A stretch of 64,000 nucleotides of DNA from positions 1-64,000 of the forward strand of contig JAHENZ010000049.1 of assembly GCA_018609755.1 (NCBI GenBank). The letters are read 5' to 3'. The notes beneath the pieces were generated by a model. That model had not been told where the DNA came from. It saw only the letters and a program-made list of their open reading frames with translations, and made no database searches. This DNA comes from Salinivenus sp. (GTDB taxonomy: Bacteria > Bacteroidota > Rhodothermia > Rhodothermales > Salinibacteraceae). Position numbers and translations under genes: made by a program. Shown here one piece after another: positions 43,636 to 52,956 of this stretch (positions within the stretch are counted from its first letter, which is position 1; the number at the start of each line of letters is the position of its first letter).

Positions 43636-44907
43636 TTAAATGATCGTATCGTCCGGGATGACGGTGTTCTTGGGAATGACGACAATCCCGTCTCGGATGT
43701 AGTAGTTATCCTCCTCCGCCTCCTCAATGTTGTCCCGATTTTTAATGATGCAGCGGTCCCCGATGGACACGTTCTTGTCGAGAATCGCGCCCTCGACGTA
43801 CGACTCTTCGCCGATGCCCGGATCCTTCGCCCCCTCGAGGTAACCGATGTCGTCCCGGTCGTGCCAGCGGTAGTGGTCGGCCCCCATCATCACCGTGTTC
43901 TTGAGTGTCGTGTTGTCGCCCACGTACGACCGAATGCCCACCACCGATCGAGAAATCTGGCTGTTCGTGACGACGCTCCCTTCGGCAATGAGCGAGTTCT
44001 GGACGTACGAACTCAGAATTTTGGCCGGCGGGAGCATCCGCGCATTCGTGTAGAGCGGGCGGTTCTGGTCGTAGAGGCTGAAGGCGGGACTCGTCTCGGC
44101 CAGCATTAGATTCGCTTCGTAGAACGAATCAATGGTTCCGATGTCGCTCCAGTAGTCGGTGAAGGGATAACTGGCCACCTTCAGCTTGTCGATGGCCTCC
44201 GGGATAATCTGTTTACCGAAGTCGTGGTCGTCTGGATTGGCGTCCAAAAGATCATGGAGCGGCTCCCGGTCAAAGAGGTAGATGCCCATCGACGCTAAGT
44301 AGATGCGCCCCTGATCCTCCAGGTCGTCAGACACCGGGCTTTCCTTACCGTCCAGCTCGTCGGCCGGGGGCTTCTCGTGAAACTCGGTGATGACGTGCTC
44401 GTCGTTCGTCTTGAGAATGCCGAAGGCCGGGGCCTGCTCGGCAGTTACGGGAATGGTGCCGAGCGTCACGTCGGCCTCCGTCTCTCGATGGTGCTCAATC
44501 AGGTTACGGTAGTCCATCGAGTAGAGCTGATCCCCCGAGAGGATGAGCACGTGCCTGTGCCGGTAGCCCTCGATGTGCGGAATGCTGCGCCGGACCGCGT
44601 CGGCCGTCCCCTGAAACCAGTCCTTCGACGACGGAGTCTGCTCGGCCGCAAGTACCGTCACGAAGCCGTTCGTAAAGCGATCGAACCGGTAACTCTGCGC
44701 CAGATGGCGGTTCAGACTCGCCGAGTTAAACTGCGTAAGGACGAAGATGCGCGGAATGTTGGAGTTGATGCTGTTCGACACCGGCACGTCGATCAGACGA
44801 TACCGGCCCGCAAGGGGCACGGCGGGCTTAGCACGAAGTTTTGTGAGGGGGTAGAGCCGAGTGCCGGCCCCGCCGCCGAGAATAATACTGAGAGTCGAAG
44901 TATCCAT
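43636..44907 (-). CDS. glgC: Glucose-1-phosphate adenylyltransferase
   Basis: 423 residues. N-terminal nucleotidyltransferase: IILGGGAGTRLYPLTKLRAKPAVPLAGRYRLIDVPVSNSINS, then WFQGTADAVRRSI and ILSGDQLYSMDY. The C-terminal left-handed beta-helix carries VGIRSYVGDNTTLKNTVMMGADHY and the final EDNYYIRDGIVVIPKNTVIP. It makes ADP-glucose from glucose 1-phosphate, the first step to glycogen. It is the first gene of a glgC-glgA-oxidase cluster. Confidence 0.95.
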   Translation of the reverse strand: MDTSTLSIILGGGAGTRLYPLTKLRAKPAVPLAGRYRLIDVPVSNSINSNIPRIFVLTQFNSASLNRHLAQSYRFDRFTNGFVTVLAAEQTPSSKDWFQGTADAVRRSIPHIEGYRHRHVLILSGDQLYSMDYRNLIEHHRETEADVTLGTIPVTAEQAPAFGILKTNDEHVITEFHEKPPADELDGKESPVSDDLEDQGRIYLASMGIYLFDREPLHDLLDANPDDHDFGKQIIPEAIDKLKVASYPFTDYWSDIGTIDSFYEANLMLAETSPAFSLYDQNRPLYTNARMLPPAKILSSYVQNSLIAEGSVVTNSQISRSVVGIRSYVGDNTTLKNTVMMGADHYRWHDRDDIGYLEGAKDPGIGEESYVEGAILDKNVSIGDRCIIKNRDNIEEAEEDNYYIRDGIVVIPKNTVIPDDTII

Positions 44908-45035
44908 AACGTCGCCGTCGGATGCGTACGAAGAGATTAAAGAGGAACAGTGGAAACTCCTTTCTGCAACCGATCAGGATCGACCGCGAGGGTCAAGAAA
45001 GGAACCGGCGTCGTCTGATGCAATAGTTGACCTGT

Positions 45036-45263
45036 CTACCGGAAAATTCGTAGCATCAGATTAAGTAACAGGGTCAGCACGAGACTCAATACCAGCATCG
45101 TTCCGATCGGGACGTACACTCGCACATTGTCCCCACGGTACAGGAGATCCCCCGGCAAATTCCCCAGGTCCAGAACTCGTCCCAGAAGAAGCACCAGTCC
45201 CCCGACCACGACCAACCCAAGTCCCAGGTACACGAGTCCCCGTCCGAGCGTCCCAACATCCAT
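45036..45263 (-). CDS. DUF2905 family small membrane protein
   Basis: 75 residues, two membrane helices (RGLVYLGLGLVVVGGLVLLLG and VYVPIGTMLVLSLVLTLLLNLMLRI) joined by the loop RVLDLGNLPGDLLYRGDNV. GNLPGD is typical of DUF2905. Function unknown. The ATG at 45263 or 45266 was chosen over the frame start at 45296. Confidence 0.8.
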   Translation of the reverse strand: MDVGTLGRGLVYLGLGLVVVGGLVLLLGRVLDLGNLPGDLLYRGDNVRVYVPIGTMLVLSLVLTLLLNLMLRIFR

Positions 45264-45296
45264 CATCCTGTATGGTATCCTAGTGAGCTTGCACAA

Positions 45297-45756
45297 CTGA
45301 AATGCGAGAAATCGCAGATCTCGTAACGCTGTTTCCGTCTGTATCTCCTGCGCGGAATATGCTCGGGATCGACCGCTGCCAACAAACGCTGACGATTGAG
45401 GCGTCAGGGGACCGACGCTCGAAACCGCCAGAGTCGTTGTGCAAGGTCACTAGCGGAAGTATTTCTCACTACGGAAACAGAACCGCCGACCCGTACGAGA
45501 GTTTTGCTTCCGTAACGGCATCACACACAACGCCTTCACGTTTTAGAGAGGGGAACCAGACTCCTCGGCATTCCCCCGTGCACAATCCGATGAGACCCGA
45601 ATGCTTTGCGGGAACCACTCCACGGGAGGGCCTCCTCGGTGAGCACTCGTCCGCCGTTCATAAACACTTCGCCTGTGGACCAAGCCGCGTCCCAAACTCT
45701 GTAGGGAATCGTTCGTGAAAGATGCAGCACTGCCCCCGATCAACCGACTGCCCGCC
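45297..45756. other. Gap between DUF2905 and a membrane protein gene
   Basis: About 460 bases without a supported gene. A plus-strand frame at 45302-45718 is open but has no recognisable content and lacks a credible start context. Both promoters probably lie here. Confidence 0.45.
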
Positions 45757-46227
45757 ATGGTCCTCCTGAAGTGGATTCTCGTTATCCTCCACATCATTAC
45801 CGCCGCCGCATGGTTCGGGATCGGCCTCCGGCTCACTGGGCAGGCGCGAACAGTGCTTGAAGCGGACGGCGACGCCCGGCGTGCCCTCGCCGACGATGGC
45901 CAGCGATCCGTCCGTCTGATGAATATTTTCGTGGTACTGACTCTCGTCTTCTCCCTCGGGGCCTTCGTTGCGGGCGGACACTTCGAGGCCTATGGGCCCG
46001 TGTACCACACCGCGGTTCTGCTCATTGTGATTCTCACCCTCGTACAACTCTTCGTCATTCGTCCGGGCTGGGCCACCCTGCAATCTGGAGTGAACAGCCC
46101 CGATACGGACTCCGATGCTCTAGAGAGTGCCAAAAGCCGGGTGGCCATCGGGACCGGCGTGGGTCACCTGCTCTGGCTCATCCTCCTCGTACTCATGTTC
46201 GCCAACCGTCTCGTGGCTGTGGTGTAA
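45757..46227 (+). CDS. Four-helix integral membrane protein of unknown function
   Basis: 156 residues from the ATG at 45757. Four helices: VLLKWILVILHIITAAAWFGIGLRL, SVRLMNIFVVLTLVFSLGAFVAGG, HTAVLLIVILTLVQLFVI and GTGVGHLLWLILLVLMFANRLV. The ILHIITAAAWFG helix resembles heme-ligand-type helices (His in helix 1) of CopD/DUF2269-type proteins. I cannot name the family with confidence. It is transcribed alone. Confidence 0.65.
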   Translation: MVLLKWILVILHIITAAAWFGIGLRLTGQARTVLEADGDARRALADDGQRSVRLMNIFVVLTLVFSLGAFVAGGHFEAYGPVYHTAVLLIVILTLVQLFVIRPGWATLQSGVNSPDTDSDALESAKSRVAIGTGVGHLLWLILLVLMFANRLVAVV

Positions 46228-46324
46228 ACGCCCGCGTAGAGACTGGTTTGGGTTCACCTGATGAGGGCAGGAGTATCCCGTAACGATTTCGGACTGACCT
46301 CGGCACAAGAATCAGAATACCCGC

Positions 46325-47239
46325 TTACTCCTCTCCCTCCTCTGCCGTCGCCGCTTCGTCTGACGACTCCATGGCAAGCACGCCCTGATTGACTGGTGCT
46401 GAGTCGGCGAGCCGAACGGCCCCCTCATCGTACTGATCAGGACGTCGGTGCTGCAGGAACAGTTCGCGGGCAGGAGCCTCCTCGCACTTCTCGAGGTCGA
46501 TAGACGCCAAGAGAACGATGGCTTGCCCGGACGGCGCCTGAGCCACCACACGTCCGAAGGGGTCCGTCACGAGCGAACTGCCCTCAAAGAGCAGATTGTC
46601 CTCCCGCCCCACCCGGTTCGCCATGGCACCGAAAAAGCCATGCTGGAACGAGGCCACGCGAAGCTCCGATTCATACATGCCGTCGGGCCACTCGCCCGCC
46701 GTTCCGGCCTGCGGTACAGCCACTACCTCGGCGTCCTGAAGGGCAAGCGCCCGGAGGTACTCGGGAAAGTGCCGATCATAGCACGTGGCGACCCCCACGC
46801 GACCGACGGCCGTCTCGTACACCGGAGCGCCTGTGTTGCCAGGGGTGTAGTAATCCTGTTCGTAGAAGTGCTCGTACTGGGGAACGTGCATCATGCGGGT
46901 GCACCCGAGCACCGTCCCATCCACATCAATGACCGGAGTGGTGTCGTACGTCTGATCCCCCTCTCGCTCCAACATGTTAAAGACGACGGCAACCCCAAAC
47001 TCTTCGGCCATCTCCGATACTGACTCTGTCGTGGGGCCTGGAATCGGCTCAGCAAGGTCAAGCACGTCCTCGTCGCGCTCCTCCACAGGAATCTGCGGGT
47101 AAAACGGGGAGAACGAAAGCTCCGGAAAAACGACGAGGTCCGCCCCGGCGTTGGCGGCGTCTTTGATCGCGTTGAGGCCTTGTTGAAAGGCCTCGAGCGA
47201 GTCATCCGGGAGAAACTGCTGCACAAGAGCTATATCCAT
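46325..47239 (-). CDS. Carbon-nitrogen hydrolase (N-carbamoylputrescine amidase-like)
   Basis: 304 residues. The Glu-Lys-Cys triad regions are visible: Glu in LVVFPELSFSPFYP (about 40), Lys replaced in the usual loop by a MMHVP context, and Cys in GVATCYDRHFPEYLRALAL (about 155). It cleaves a non-peptide C-N bond. Polyamine-pathway amidases and omega-amidases have similar loops, so the substrate is uncertain. The C-terminal ~30 residues are acidic and dispensable-looking. The ATG at 47239 is used, because the upstream frame overlaps the next gene. Confidence 0.78.
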   Translation of the reverse strand: MDIALVQQFLPDDSLEAFQQGLNAIKDAANAGADLVVFPELSFSPFYPQIPVEERDEDVLDLAEPIPGPTTESVSEMAEEFGVAVVFNMLEREGDQTYDTTPVIDVDGTVLGCTRMMHVPQYEHFYEQDYYTPGNTGAPVYETAVGRVGVATCYDRHFPEYLRALALQDAEVVAVPQAGTAGEWPDGMYESELRVASFQHGFFGAMANRVGREDNLLFEGSSLVTDPFGRVVAQAPSGQAIVLLASIDLEKCEEAPARELFLQHRRPDQYDEGAVRLADSAPVNQGVLAMESSDEAATAEEGEE

Positions 47240-47288
47240 GGGTCTGGGTCGAACTCGTAGAGCAAAGATGAAGGTCGAAGATCGAAAC

Positions 47289-47711
47289 TCAAGGGGATGT
47301 CGCTTGAGACGACCGACGCTCCGGTGCAATGAACGCATTCGGAAAAGCGGACTGCGCCGCTTGCAACACCCTACGCGCCTCCGCTCGGGACGCAAACGGC
47401 CCAATTCGCACTCGGTAGTACGGTGCTTTCCATTCAATGTGGGCGGGCCGGTCCCCCGAAGATCCTGATTCAAGGGGACGCGGCTGGATCGATTCGGCCT
47501 GCTCGTCCCACCAGGCGAGTGCTGCCCCTAGTGTCTGATGAGCCGTATCTTTTTTCTCTGTCATATCCAATTGGACGTGATACACTTTCGCCGATGCGTC
47601 CGACTCCGAGGACTCAGACTGGTCTACCGACGGACCCGAGCATGACATTCCCAGGAGCAGGGTCCCGAGCAGCAGGCCAATCGCGACCGGACGGGGAGCG
47701 TGGTGTATCAC
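47289..47711 (-). CDS. SPOR-domain lipoprotein-like exported protein
   Basis: About 140 residues from a GTG at 47711 (the frame is open to 47795). A signal (PVAIGLLLGTLLLGMSCSG) with a non-ideal lipobox (GMSC) is followed by a short Ser-rich linker. The C-terminal region APYYRVRIGPFASRAEARRVLQAAQSAFPNAFI resembles a SPOR peptidoglycan-binding repeat. It would sit in the cell envelope. A true start is hard to fix. Confidence 0.6.
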   Translation of the reverse strand: MIHHAPRPVAIGLLLGTLLLGMSCSGPSVDQSESSESDASAKVYHVQLDMTEKKDTAHQTLGAALAWWDEQAESIQPRPLESGSSGDRPAHIEWKAPYYRVRIGPFASRAEARRVLQAAQSAFPNAFIAPERRSSQATSP

Positions 47712-47795
47712 TGGGTAAATGCTCTCGTGATAGAATGGAAGACCTGCAGCGGAAAACGCATCGCGCACACTGTGATGCTTTCGTTCTATTTGCAC

Positions 47796-48117
47796 GTGAC
47801 GTCAATCAACGAGCGCTCGGACTCCCTACCGGAAGGAGCCCCGCAGACGCTCACTTGGCGTAGTGCCATTATTTTACCAATTCGTGAACTGAGAAGCCAA
47901 CAGAACCCTTCTGAACTCCGCCATCCATTGATCCCCTTCCTCCTTCCTTTGAGGATTTCCATTGGGAAAAGAATAAAATTCTCTTTTCGAAATCCACCCT
48001 GTTCCTCCGCCTGATCGTCCAGTCCTGTGCATCCGATAGGCCCTGCGTTGCAATTCGGAGCGCCGTCGCCGATTATGTGACGTTCGCGACACCTCTCAAT
48101 GCGCTTCCTCCCCACAG
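47796..48117. other. Gap upstream of the DUF2911 gene
   Basis: No gene supported. A-rich stretches near 47960-47990 may be promoter. Short frames here have no recognisable content. Confidence 0.45.
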
Positions 48118-48999
48118 ATGTCTCCTCGTCGAACTCTGCTCTGCGGACTTCTGGTCTTTACCGTTCTGTTTTGGCTTGGCAATCGCCCCGCAAAGGCCCA
48201 AGATCGGGGAGATGCGGTTCCACGGGTGAGCCCCAATGCCACCGTCAGCCAGACCATCGGCATTACGGACGTTCGCATCACCTACGGCCGCCCAGGCGTT
48301 GAGGGTCGCACCATCTTCAGCAACGACGGATTGGTTCCGTTTGGAGAGGTTTGGCGCACGGGAGCCAACGAGGCAACCACCATCTCCTTCTCGACTCCTG
48401 TGCACATTGAAGGGGATTCCCTGGCCGCGGGTACGTACAGCGTCTTTACGATTCCGGGACGAGACACCTGGACGATCATTTTCAACAACACGGCTGAGCA
48501 GTGGGGAGCATATAATTACGATTCGAGCCAGGATGCGCTTCGGGTAGAGGTCGAGCCGGAGACGGCAGCCCCCCGTGAGATGCTGTCGTTCTCCTTCCAC
48601 CACGTCACGGATACCTCTGCCAACGTCCACCTTCACTGGTCCGAAACGCGGGTGCCCTTTGAGATCACGGTGAACACGCGCGAGATTCTGCGTTCACGGG
48701 CGAACGACGCCGTCGCTACGGCCGACGACTGGCGCCAACCGCTTCAATACGTCGGCTATGCCCTTCAGAATGAGATCTTACTTGAGGATGCGCTGGATTG
48801 GATCAATCGCTCCATCGAGATCGAGGAGCACTTTACGAACCTGCGGATGAAGGCCAACGTGCTTGCTGCCCTCGGTCAACACAACGCCGCCGTCGAGACG
48901 GCAAAGACGGCCCTCGATCGGGCGGAGTCGATGGAGGACTCGCCGGACGGCGTGGAAGAGCTTCGAACGCAGGTCAAGAACTGGACGTCGCAGATGTGA
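48118..48999 (+). CDS. DUF2911 domain exported protein
   Basis: 293 residues, signal peptide MSPRRTLLCGLLVFTVLFWLGNRPAKA. The DUF2911 part has SPNATVSQTIGITDVRITYGRPGVEGRTIFSNDGLVPFGEVWRTGANEATTISFSTPVHIEGDSLAAGTYSVFTIPG. A helical C-terminal part (TPR-like: ALDWINRSIEIEEHFTNLRMKANVLAALGQHNAAVETAKTAL) follows. It is common in Bacteroidota and Rhodothermota and its role is not known. Confidence 0.87.
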   Translation: MSPRRTLLCGLLVFTVLFWLGNRPAKAQDRGDAVPRVSPNATVSQTIGITDVRITYGRPGVEGRTIFSNDGLVPFGEVWRTGANEATTISFSTPVHIEGDSLAAGTYSVFTIPGRDTWTIIFNNTAEQWGAYNYDSSQDALRVEVEPETAAPREMLSFSFHHVTDTSANVHLHWSETRVPFEITVNTREILRSRANDAVATADDWRQPLQYVGYALQNEILLEDALDWINRSIEIEEHFTNLRMKANVLAALGQHNAAVETAKTALDRAESMEDSPDGVEELRTQVKNWTSQM

Positions 49000-49053
49000 C
49001 GTTCGTCCGGCCGTTTCTCCGCCAGCCAGTCCTTCCATCTTCTCGTGCCCCCC

Positions 49054-49836
49054 ATGCGCCTCGTTGCCGTTTCCCTCGTCTCCCTCCTCACGCTGATCGG
49101 CTGCTCTTCGTCGAGCCCCGACACGCCCCCATCAGCACAAGCTGTCGTCGACAGCGCAATCGTGGCGCACGGCGGGAGCACGCTCGACCGGGCGGTCATT
49201 TCCTTCACGTTTCGTGGAGACCAGTATCGCCTGCGCCAGGATCAAGGCGACTTCCACTACCGCCGTACGTATACCGACTCGACGGGGCAGACGGTCGTGG
49301 ACGGACTTACGAATGACGGTCCCTATCGAGTCGTGGAGGGCGACACGGTGTCGCTCTCCGATGAGGAGCAGAGTGCCCTCAGGACGACGGTCAACTCTGT
49401 ATCCTACTTTGCTCTGCTTCCGCATCCACTTGGAGATCCCGCCGTGCAACCCAGCTATAGCGGGCGAGACACCATTGACGGGGTGCCGTACCACCGGATT
49501 CGGGTGACGTTTGAGAAGCAAGGAGGCGGACAGGACTGGCAGGACATCTTCATGTACTGGTTCCGGACGGACACCTATGCGATGGACTACCTCTCGTACG
49601 CATTCGGCCTGGCCCCCACGGATACCGACACCGGAACGCGGTTTCGGGAGGCGTACAACGTCCGGCGCGTCAACGGCGTCCGCTTCGCTGACTACATGAA
49701 TTATACGTCGGACACCCTGAGCTACGACCAGATGCATCAGTACCCGACCCTCTGGACGCAGGATGCTCTGGAGCTCGTGTCGCGCGTCGAAATCGATAGT
49801 GTGAACGTTCGCTCGCTTCCCCCGAGCGATTCATAA
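49054..49836 (+). CDS. DUF6503-like lipoprotein
   Basis: 260 residues, lipoprotein signal MRLVAVSLVSLLTLIGC. The mature part begins with VVDSAIVAHGGSTLDRAVISFTFRGDQYRLRQDQGDFHYRR and goes on with an alternating-strand region typical of the exported LolA-like family DUF6503. The family assignment is moderate. It lies 54 bases after the DUF2911 gene and is probably co-transcribed with it. Confidence 0.68.
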   Translation: MRLVAVSLVSLLTLIGCSSSSPDTPPSAQAVVDSAIVAHGGSTLDRAVISFTFRGDQYRLRQDQGDFHYRRTYTDSTGQTVVDGLTNDGPYRVVEGDTVSLSDEEQSALRTTVNSVSYFALLPHPLGDPAVQPSYSGRDTIDGVPYHRIRVTFEKQGGGQDWQDIFMYWFRTDTYAMDYLSYAFGLAPTDTDTGTRFREAYNVRRVNGVRFADYMNYTSDTLSYDQMHQYPTLWTQDALELVSRVEIDSVNVRSLPPSDS

Positions 49837-49861
49837 CTTCCTCCGCTTCCCCTCCGTCGCC

Positions 49862-50554
49862 ATGCGCTCAGTTCCTCCCGGATGCTTTGCCCTTCTGTTC
49901 CTAGGGGTTCTCCTTCTGCTGCCCTTCCTCCTGGCGAATGCGATGCTTGCTGCCCTCGGCAAGCTCGGACTCGGGCCCACGAGCTCGATTCTCATCGCCG
50001 GAGGAATTTTTCTCGGAGGTGCGATGAACGTACCGGTAGGTCGGGTCGAGCACGAACGCACCGTCGAGTACCTGCCCAACCGGCTGCTGGGACTGCATCG
50101 GTTGTTCTCGCGGCCGGTCCAGCAACGGACGTACACGGTCATTGCCGTAAACGTGGGGGGATGCCTAGTGCCAACGGCCCTCGCAGGCTATCAGGTCGCG
50201 CGGCTCACAATGGAGGCCCCGACGGTTCTTCCTGCCGCCCTCCTTTCGTTGATTGTGAACGTCGCGGTATGCTACTACGTGGCCCGTCCCGTCCCCGATA
50301 CAGGCATCACGATGCCTCCGATCGTACCGGCGGGGGCCGCGGCTCTCTGCGCACTACTGCTCACTCCCGAATGGGCGCCGCCCGTCGCATTTATGGCGGG
50401 GGTGCTCGGCCCACTCCTCGGGGCCGACATCCTTCACCTCGACGATATTGCGGAAATCGGAACCGGAATGGCAAGCATCGGCGGAGCCGGGACCTTTGAT
50501 GGGATTGTCCTTTCAGGTCTCGTCGCCACCCTCCTCGCTCCCGGTGCTCTGTAG
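49862..50554 (+). CDS. DUF1614 family integral membrane protein
   Basis: 230 residues, about seven hydrophobic helices: CFALLFLGVLLLLPFLLANAMLAAL, SILIAGGIFLGGAMNVPVG, VIAVNVGGCLVPTALAGYQVARL, LLSLIVNVAVCYYVARPV and the glycine-rich GVLGPLLGADILHLDDIAEIGTGMASIGGAGTFDGIVLSGLVATLLA. The GADILHL....GT.M.SIGGAGTFDGI segment is a hallmark of DUF1614. Its transport role is not known. It is 25 bases after the DUF6503-like gene. Confidence 0.82.
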   Translation: MRSVPPGCFALLFLGVLLLLPFLLANAMLAALGKLGLGPTSSILIAGGIFLGGAMNVPVGRVEHERTVEYLPNRLLGLHRLFSRPVQQRTYTVIAVNVGGCLVPTALAGYQVARLTMEAPTVLPAALLSLIVNVAVCYYVARPVPDTGITMPPIVPAGAAALCALLLTPEWAPPVAFMAGVLGPLLGADILHLDDIAEIGTGMASIGGAGTFDGIVLSGLVATLLAPGAL

Positions 50555-50573
50555 CCTGCCCCTCTCAATAAAA

Positions 50574-50606
50574 ACGCCCGCCTCAACCGAAGTCGAGGCA
50601 GGCGTG
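50574..50606. terminator. Hairpin between the DUF1614 and csp genes
   Basis: An 11-base stem (ACGCCTGCCTC with one mismatch) and, on the minus strand, TTTTTATT after it. Works for csp and possibly for both genes. Confidence 0.75.
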
Positions 50607-50622
50607 TCTTATCGTCTGCAAT

Positions 50623-50642
50623 TTTGCTCCAGGGAGCAAAAC
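50623..50642 (-). terminator. Short perfect hairpin after csp
   Basis: TTTTGCTCC and its complement with a 2-base loop, 11 bases past the csp stop codon. A second hairpin (50574-50606) follows, so the message may have two end points. Confidence 0.55.
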
Positions 50643-50653
50643 GCTAATCGCGG

Positions 50654-50884
50654 TTAGAGCATGTTGGGACTTGAGCCTTCCATACGCCGGACGTTGATCG
50701 CACTGGTGCCCTTCGGCGTCTGCTCGGTGTCATATTCTACCGACTCGCCGTCGCGCAGGCTGTCTTCGAAATCAAGGCCGCTGACGTTGTTGCGGTGCAC
50801 GAAGACATCCGTGCTACCGTCCTGCGGCTTGATGAATCCGTAGCCCTTTTCGCTGCTAAACCACTTTACTTTTCCGCTTTGCAT
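50654..50884 (-). CDS. Cold-shock domain protein
   Basis: 76 residues: MQSGKVKWFSSEKGYGFIKPQDGSTDVFVHRNNVSGLDFEDSLRDGESVEYDTEQTPKGTSAINVRRM. RNP1 (KGYGFI) and RNP2 (VFVHR) are intact, so it binds single-stranded RNA or DNA. The frame is open much farther upstream, but the ATG at 50884 is the family start. A ~100-base untranslated leader is likely. Confidence 0.93.
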   Translation of the reverse strand: MQSGKVKWFSSEKGYGFIKPQDGSTDVFVHRNNVSGLDFEDSLRDGESVEYDTEQTPKGTSAINVRRMEGSSPNML

Positions 50885-51157
50885 AAAAATCCTTGTGTAG
50901 ATTGTTGGTGCTTCACCCCACGCGCATTCGACTGGAAACGAGGGACGAAACGACCCTTTCCGACACCGCGGCGATGGTGACGCTTGTTGTATAATGATGA
51001 ACCTACCACGCCCCTCCCTCAAGGGGGTTCCCGGAAGTTGTCCCTCTGCGCATTCTTCACCAAGCCGTGGGTGCCCCTCTCGGCCCCAGTTCACGGGGAT
51101 TGCACCGAGCACCGCGAACTCAACTCTTGGCAGGTACGTACTGGCATAATCAGACAC

Positions 51158-51232
51158 GGGCCTGTAGCTCAGCCTGGATAGAGCATCGGCCTTCGGAGCC
51201 GAGTGTCGGGGGTTCGAATCCTCCCGGGCCCG
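51158..51232 (+). tRNA. tRNA-Arg (anticodon TCG)
   Basis: Cloverleaf: acceptor arm GGGCCTG/CGGGCCC, D-arm GCTC-AGCCTGGAT-GAGC, anticodon arm TCGGC-CTTCGGA-GCCGA (anticodon TCG, reads CGA/CGN), T-arm CGGGGG-TTCGAAT-CCTCCCG. The discriminator base is G. CCA is not encoded. A TTTTT run follows and may end transcription. Confidence 0.93.
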
Positions 51233-51601
51233 CTTTTTCCTGCTCCCCCCTCTGAATCGGTTTTTCTGGTTCGTACCCGTTCACTTGCCTTCTGCCGTTC
51301 CCTTGCTTCCTTCCTCTCCGGGGCGAGCAGAACATACGCCACGCACCGACGATTAATTCAGAGACTGCCGGTCTGACATTCGGATCCGGACGGACGTGAG
51401 CGATTTTGTCAGAGCCCGTGTTGCCGTGCCGCAGAATGTCATCTGGTTTCCTGCACTGAAGCTTGGTGCGGATCTTGTTCAAGAAGACATTGGGTACTGA
51501 GATTTGCCTTCGGATGAGAATTCTCTTTTGCGAGAGGATAATCTCGTTCTGAACGACCTCCTCGTCGCGCTTGCCTTTTCATCCATCACCCATTGCCGTC
51601 T
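51233..51601. other. Gap after tRNA-Arg
   Basis: About 370 bases with no supported gene. Short frames here lack recognisable content. The run of T after the tRNA is a likely terminator. Confidence 0.45.
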
Positions 51602-51976
51602 ATGAGTTCTACGTCGAATTATTGCCTGAAGGGTCCGCAGGATCAGATTGTCGGTTTCCAGCTTGACGCTGAGGAACTGGGCCACGAGATCTATGACCTC
51701 CTGGACTGGGCAGACGAACACTTCTCGTCTCACTCCGTCCAGCAAACCGATACTCAGGTATACATCTACTCCGAGACGGCCCGGGAGACGCTTTCCTCGG
51801 ATGAGATCCGGACCGAACCAATTTCGATCGAAAACAACGATCGCTGCGACCGACCCGGAAGCGGACCTGGAAGCGGCGGCTCGCCGGGAGGCTCTGGCGG
51901 GGGCGGCTCTGCCGGCGACGACCCAGTCCCCAGCAACGATGGTGGAGGAGCGACCGCCGAGACTGCTGGTCTCTAA
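51602..51976 (+). CDS. Small Gly-rich hypothetical protein
   Basis: 124 residues from the ATG at 51602. The first ~80 residues are compact and acidic (YCLKGPQDQIVGFQLDAEELGHEIYDLLDWADEHFSSH), followed by a Gly/Ser-rich tail (GSGPGSGGSPGGSGGGGSAGDD). The sequence is not recognised. Codon use fits the local genome, and the acidic front half argues for a real gene, but evidence is modest. Confidence 0.45.
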   Translation: MSSTSNYCLKGPQDQIVGFQLDAEELGHEIYDLLDWADEHFSSHSVQQTDTQVYIYSETARETLSSDEIRTEPISIENNDRCDRPGSGPGSGGSPGGSGGGGSAGDDPVPSNDGGGATAETAGL

Positions 51977-52272
51977 CGTTAGCCGCGTCTCTTCCCCTAC
52001 TCGGCTGGGGCGGTCTGTGCTCGTTCCCTCCCTCCCCGCCTCTGCGCAGTCGCGGCGTCTTGCTCCCTCTTGCGCTGCACTCCCCTCTCAGACCGCCCAT
52101 TCTGTGGCTTCGGTTGGCCTTATGCCGGGAAACCCCGAATCCATCCAGGGCCCGGGCAATCTCAGTTCCAGGGCATAGCACCAGTTCACTTCCGACGGAG
52201 AGGATCCCCCTCGTTTTTCCGATCCTCTAAAGAAGAAGTCTTTTCGGCCTTGCGGCGGTTTGGGTAGTGACT
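51977..52272. other. Gap before ftsE
   Basis: About 300 bases. No coding region is supported and no recognisable repeat is seen. Confidence 0.4.
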
Positions 52273-52956
52273 CTAAAGCGTCTCGGGGTCGATCTCCACA
52301 ACCTGACCATTCATCAGGGCGTAGGTCTGCGCGGGGTAGGATTTCACGAGGCGGTAATCGTGCGTGGCCGTGAGCAGGGTCATGCCCTGCTTGTGAAGGC
52401 TCACCAGGAGTTCCTGAATCTCGTCGGCCACGACGGGGTCAAGATTCCCCGTCGGCTCATCGGCCAGAAGCACCCAGGGATCGTTGGCAATGGCCCGGGC
52501 AATGACGATGCGTTGCTGCTCCCCTCCTGACAGTTCGTGCGGATAGCTATTTCGCTTGTGGCTGAGACCGACTCGGGCCAGGGACTTCAGGACTTCGCTT
52601 TTGACCTGTGACTGTTTTTTGCCAGTGGCATAAAGGGCAAACGCCACGTTCTCGTAGGCGCTGCGATCGGGCAGAAGCTGAAAGTCCTGGAAGACCACGC
52701 CGATCGAGCGGCGAAGATAGGGAATGTCTTCTTCGCTAATGAGGTCAGACCGGTAATCCCCAATCTGGGCGACCCCGGAATCAGGAAAGAGGTCCATGTA
52801 GAGCAGCCGCAGAATCGTACTTTTGCCACTCCCCGTCGGCCCGACGAGGTAGGCCATCTCCGACCGTCCGAGGTGCAAATTGACCTCTTCCAGCACGGGT
52901 CGGTGCCGCCCATTCGGTAGATGGAAGGATACGGAGACGTTCTTGAGATCAATCAT
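52273..52956 (-). CDS. ftsE: Cell division ATP-binding protein FtsE
   Basis: 227 residues. Walker [10 protein letters not shown] (39-47), ABC signature [14 protein letters not shown] (142-155), Walker [12 protein letters not shown] (163-173), and an H-loop TATHDYRL. It powers the FtsEX complex that controls peptidoglycan hydrolases at the septum. FtsX is not in the window next to it. The [22 protein letters not shown] segment is FtsE-like. It is a single gene on the minus strand. Confidence 0.9.
   Translation of the reverse strand: MIDLKNVSVSFHLPNGRHRPVLEEVNLHLGRSEMAYLVGPTGSGKSTILRLLYMDLFPDSGVAQIGDYRSDLISEEDIPYLRRSIGVVFQDFQLLPDRSAYENVAFALYATGKKQSQVKSEVLKSLARVGLSHKRNSYPHELSGGEQQRIVIARAIANDPWVLLADEPTGNLDPVVADEIQELLVSLHKQGMTLLTATHDYRLVKSYPAQTYALMNGQVVEIDPETL

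Noticed and set aside
45302-45718. A 138-residue plus-strand open frame
   Set aside because: No recognisable domain and no credible start region. It overlaps the promoter zone, and its composition looks like random high-GC reading.
50654-51157. A 167-residue reading of the cold-shock gene
   Set aside because: The additional N-terminal 91 residues have no similarity to anything I recognise and overlap the probable leader. The family starts at MQSGKVKWF.
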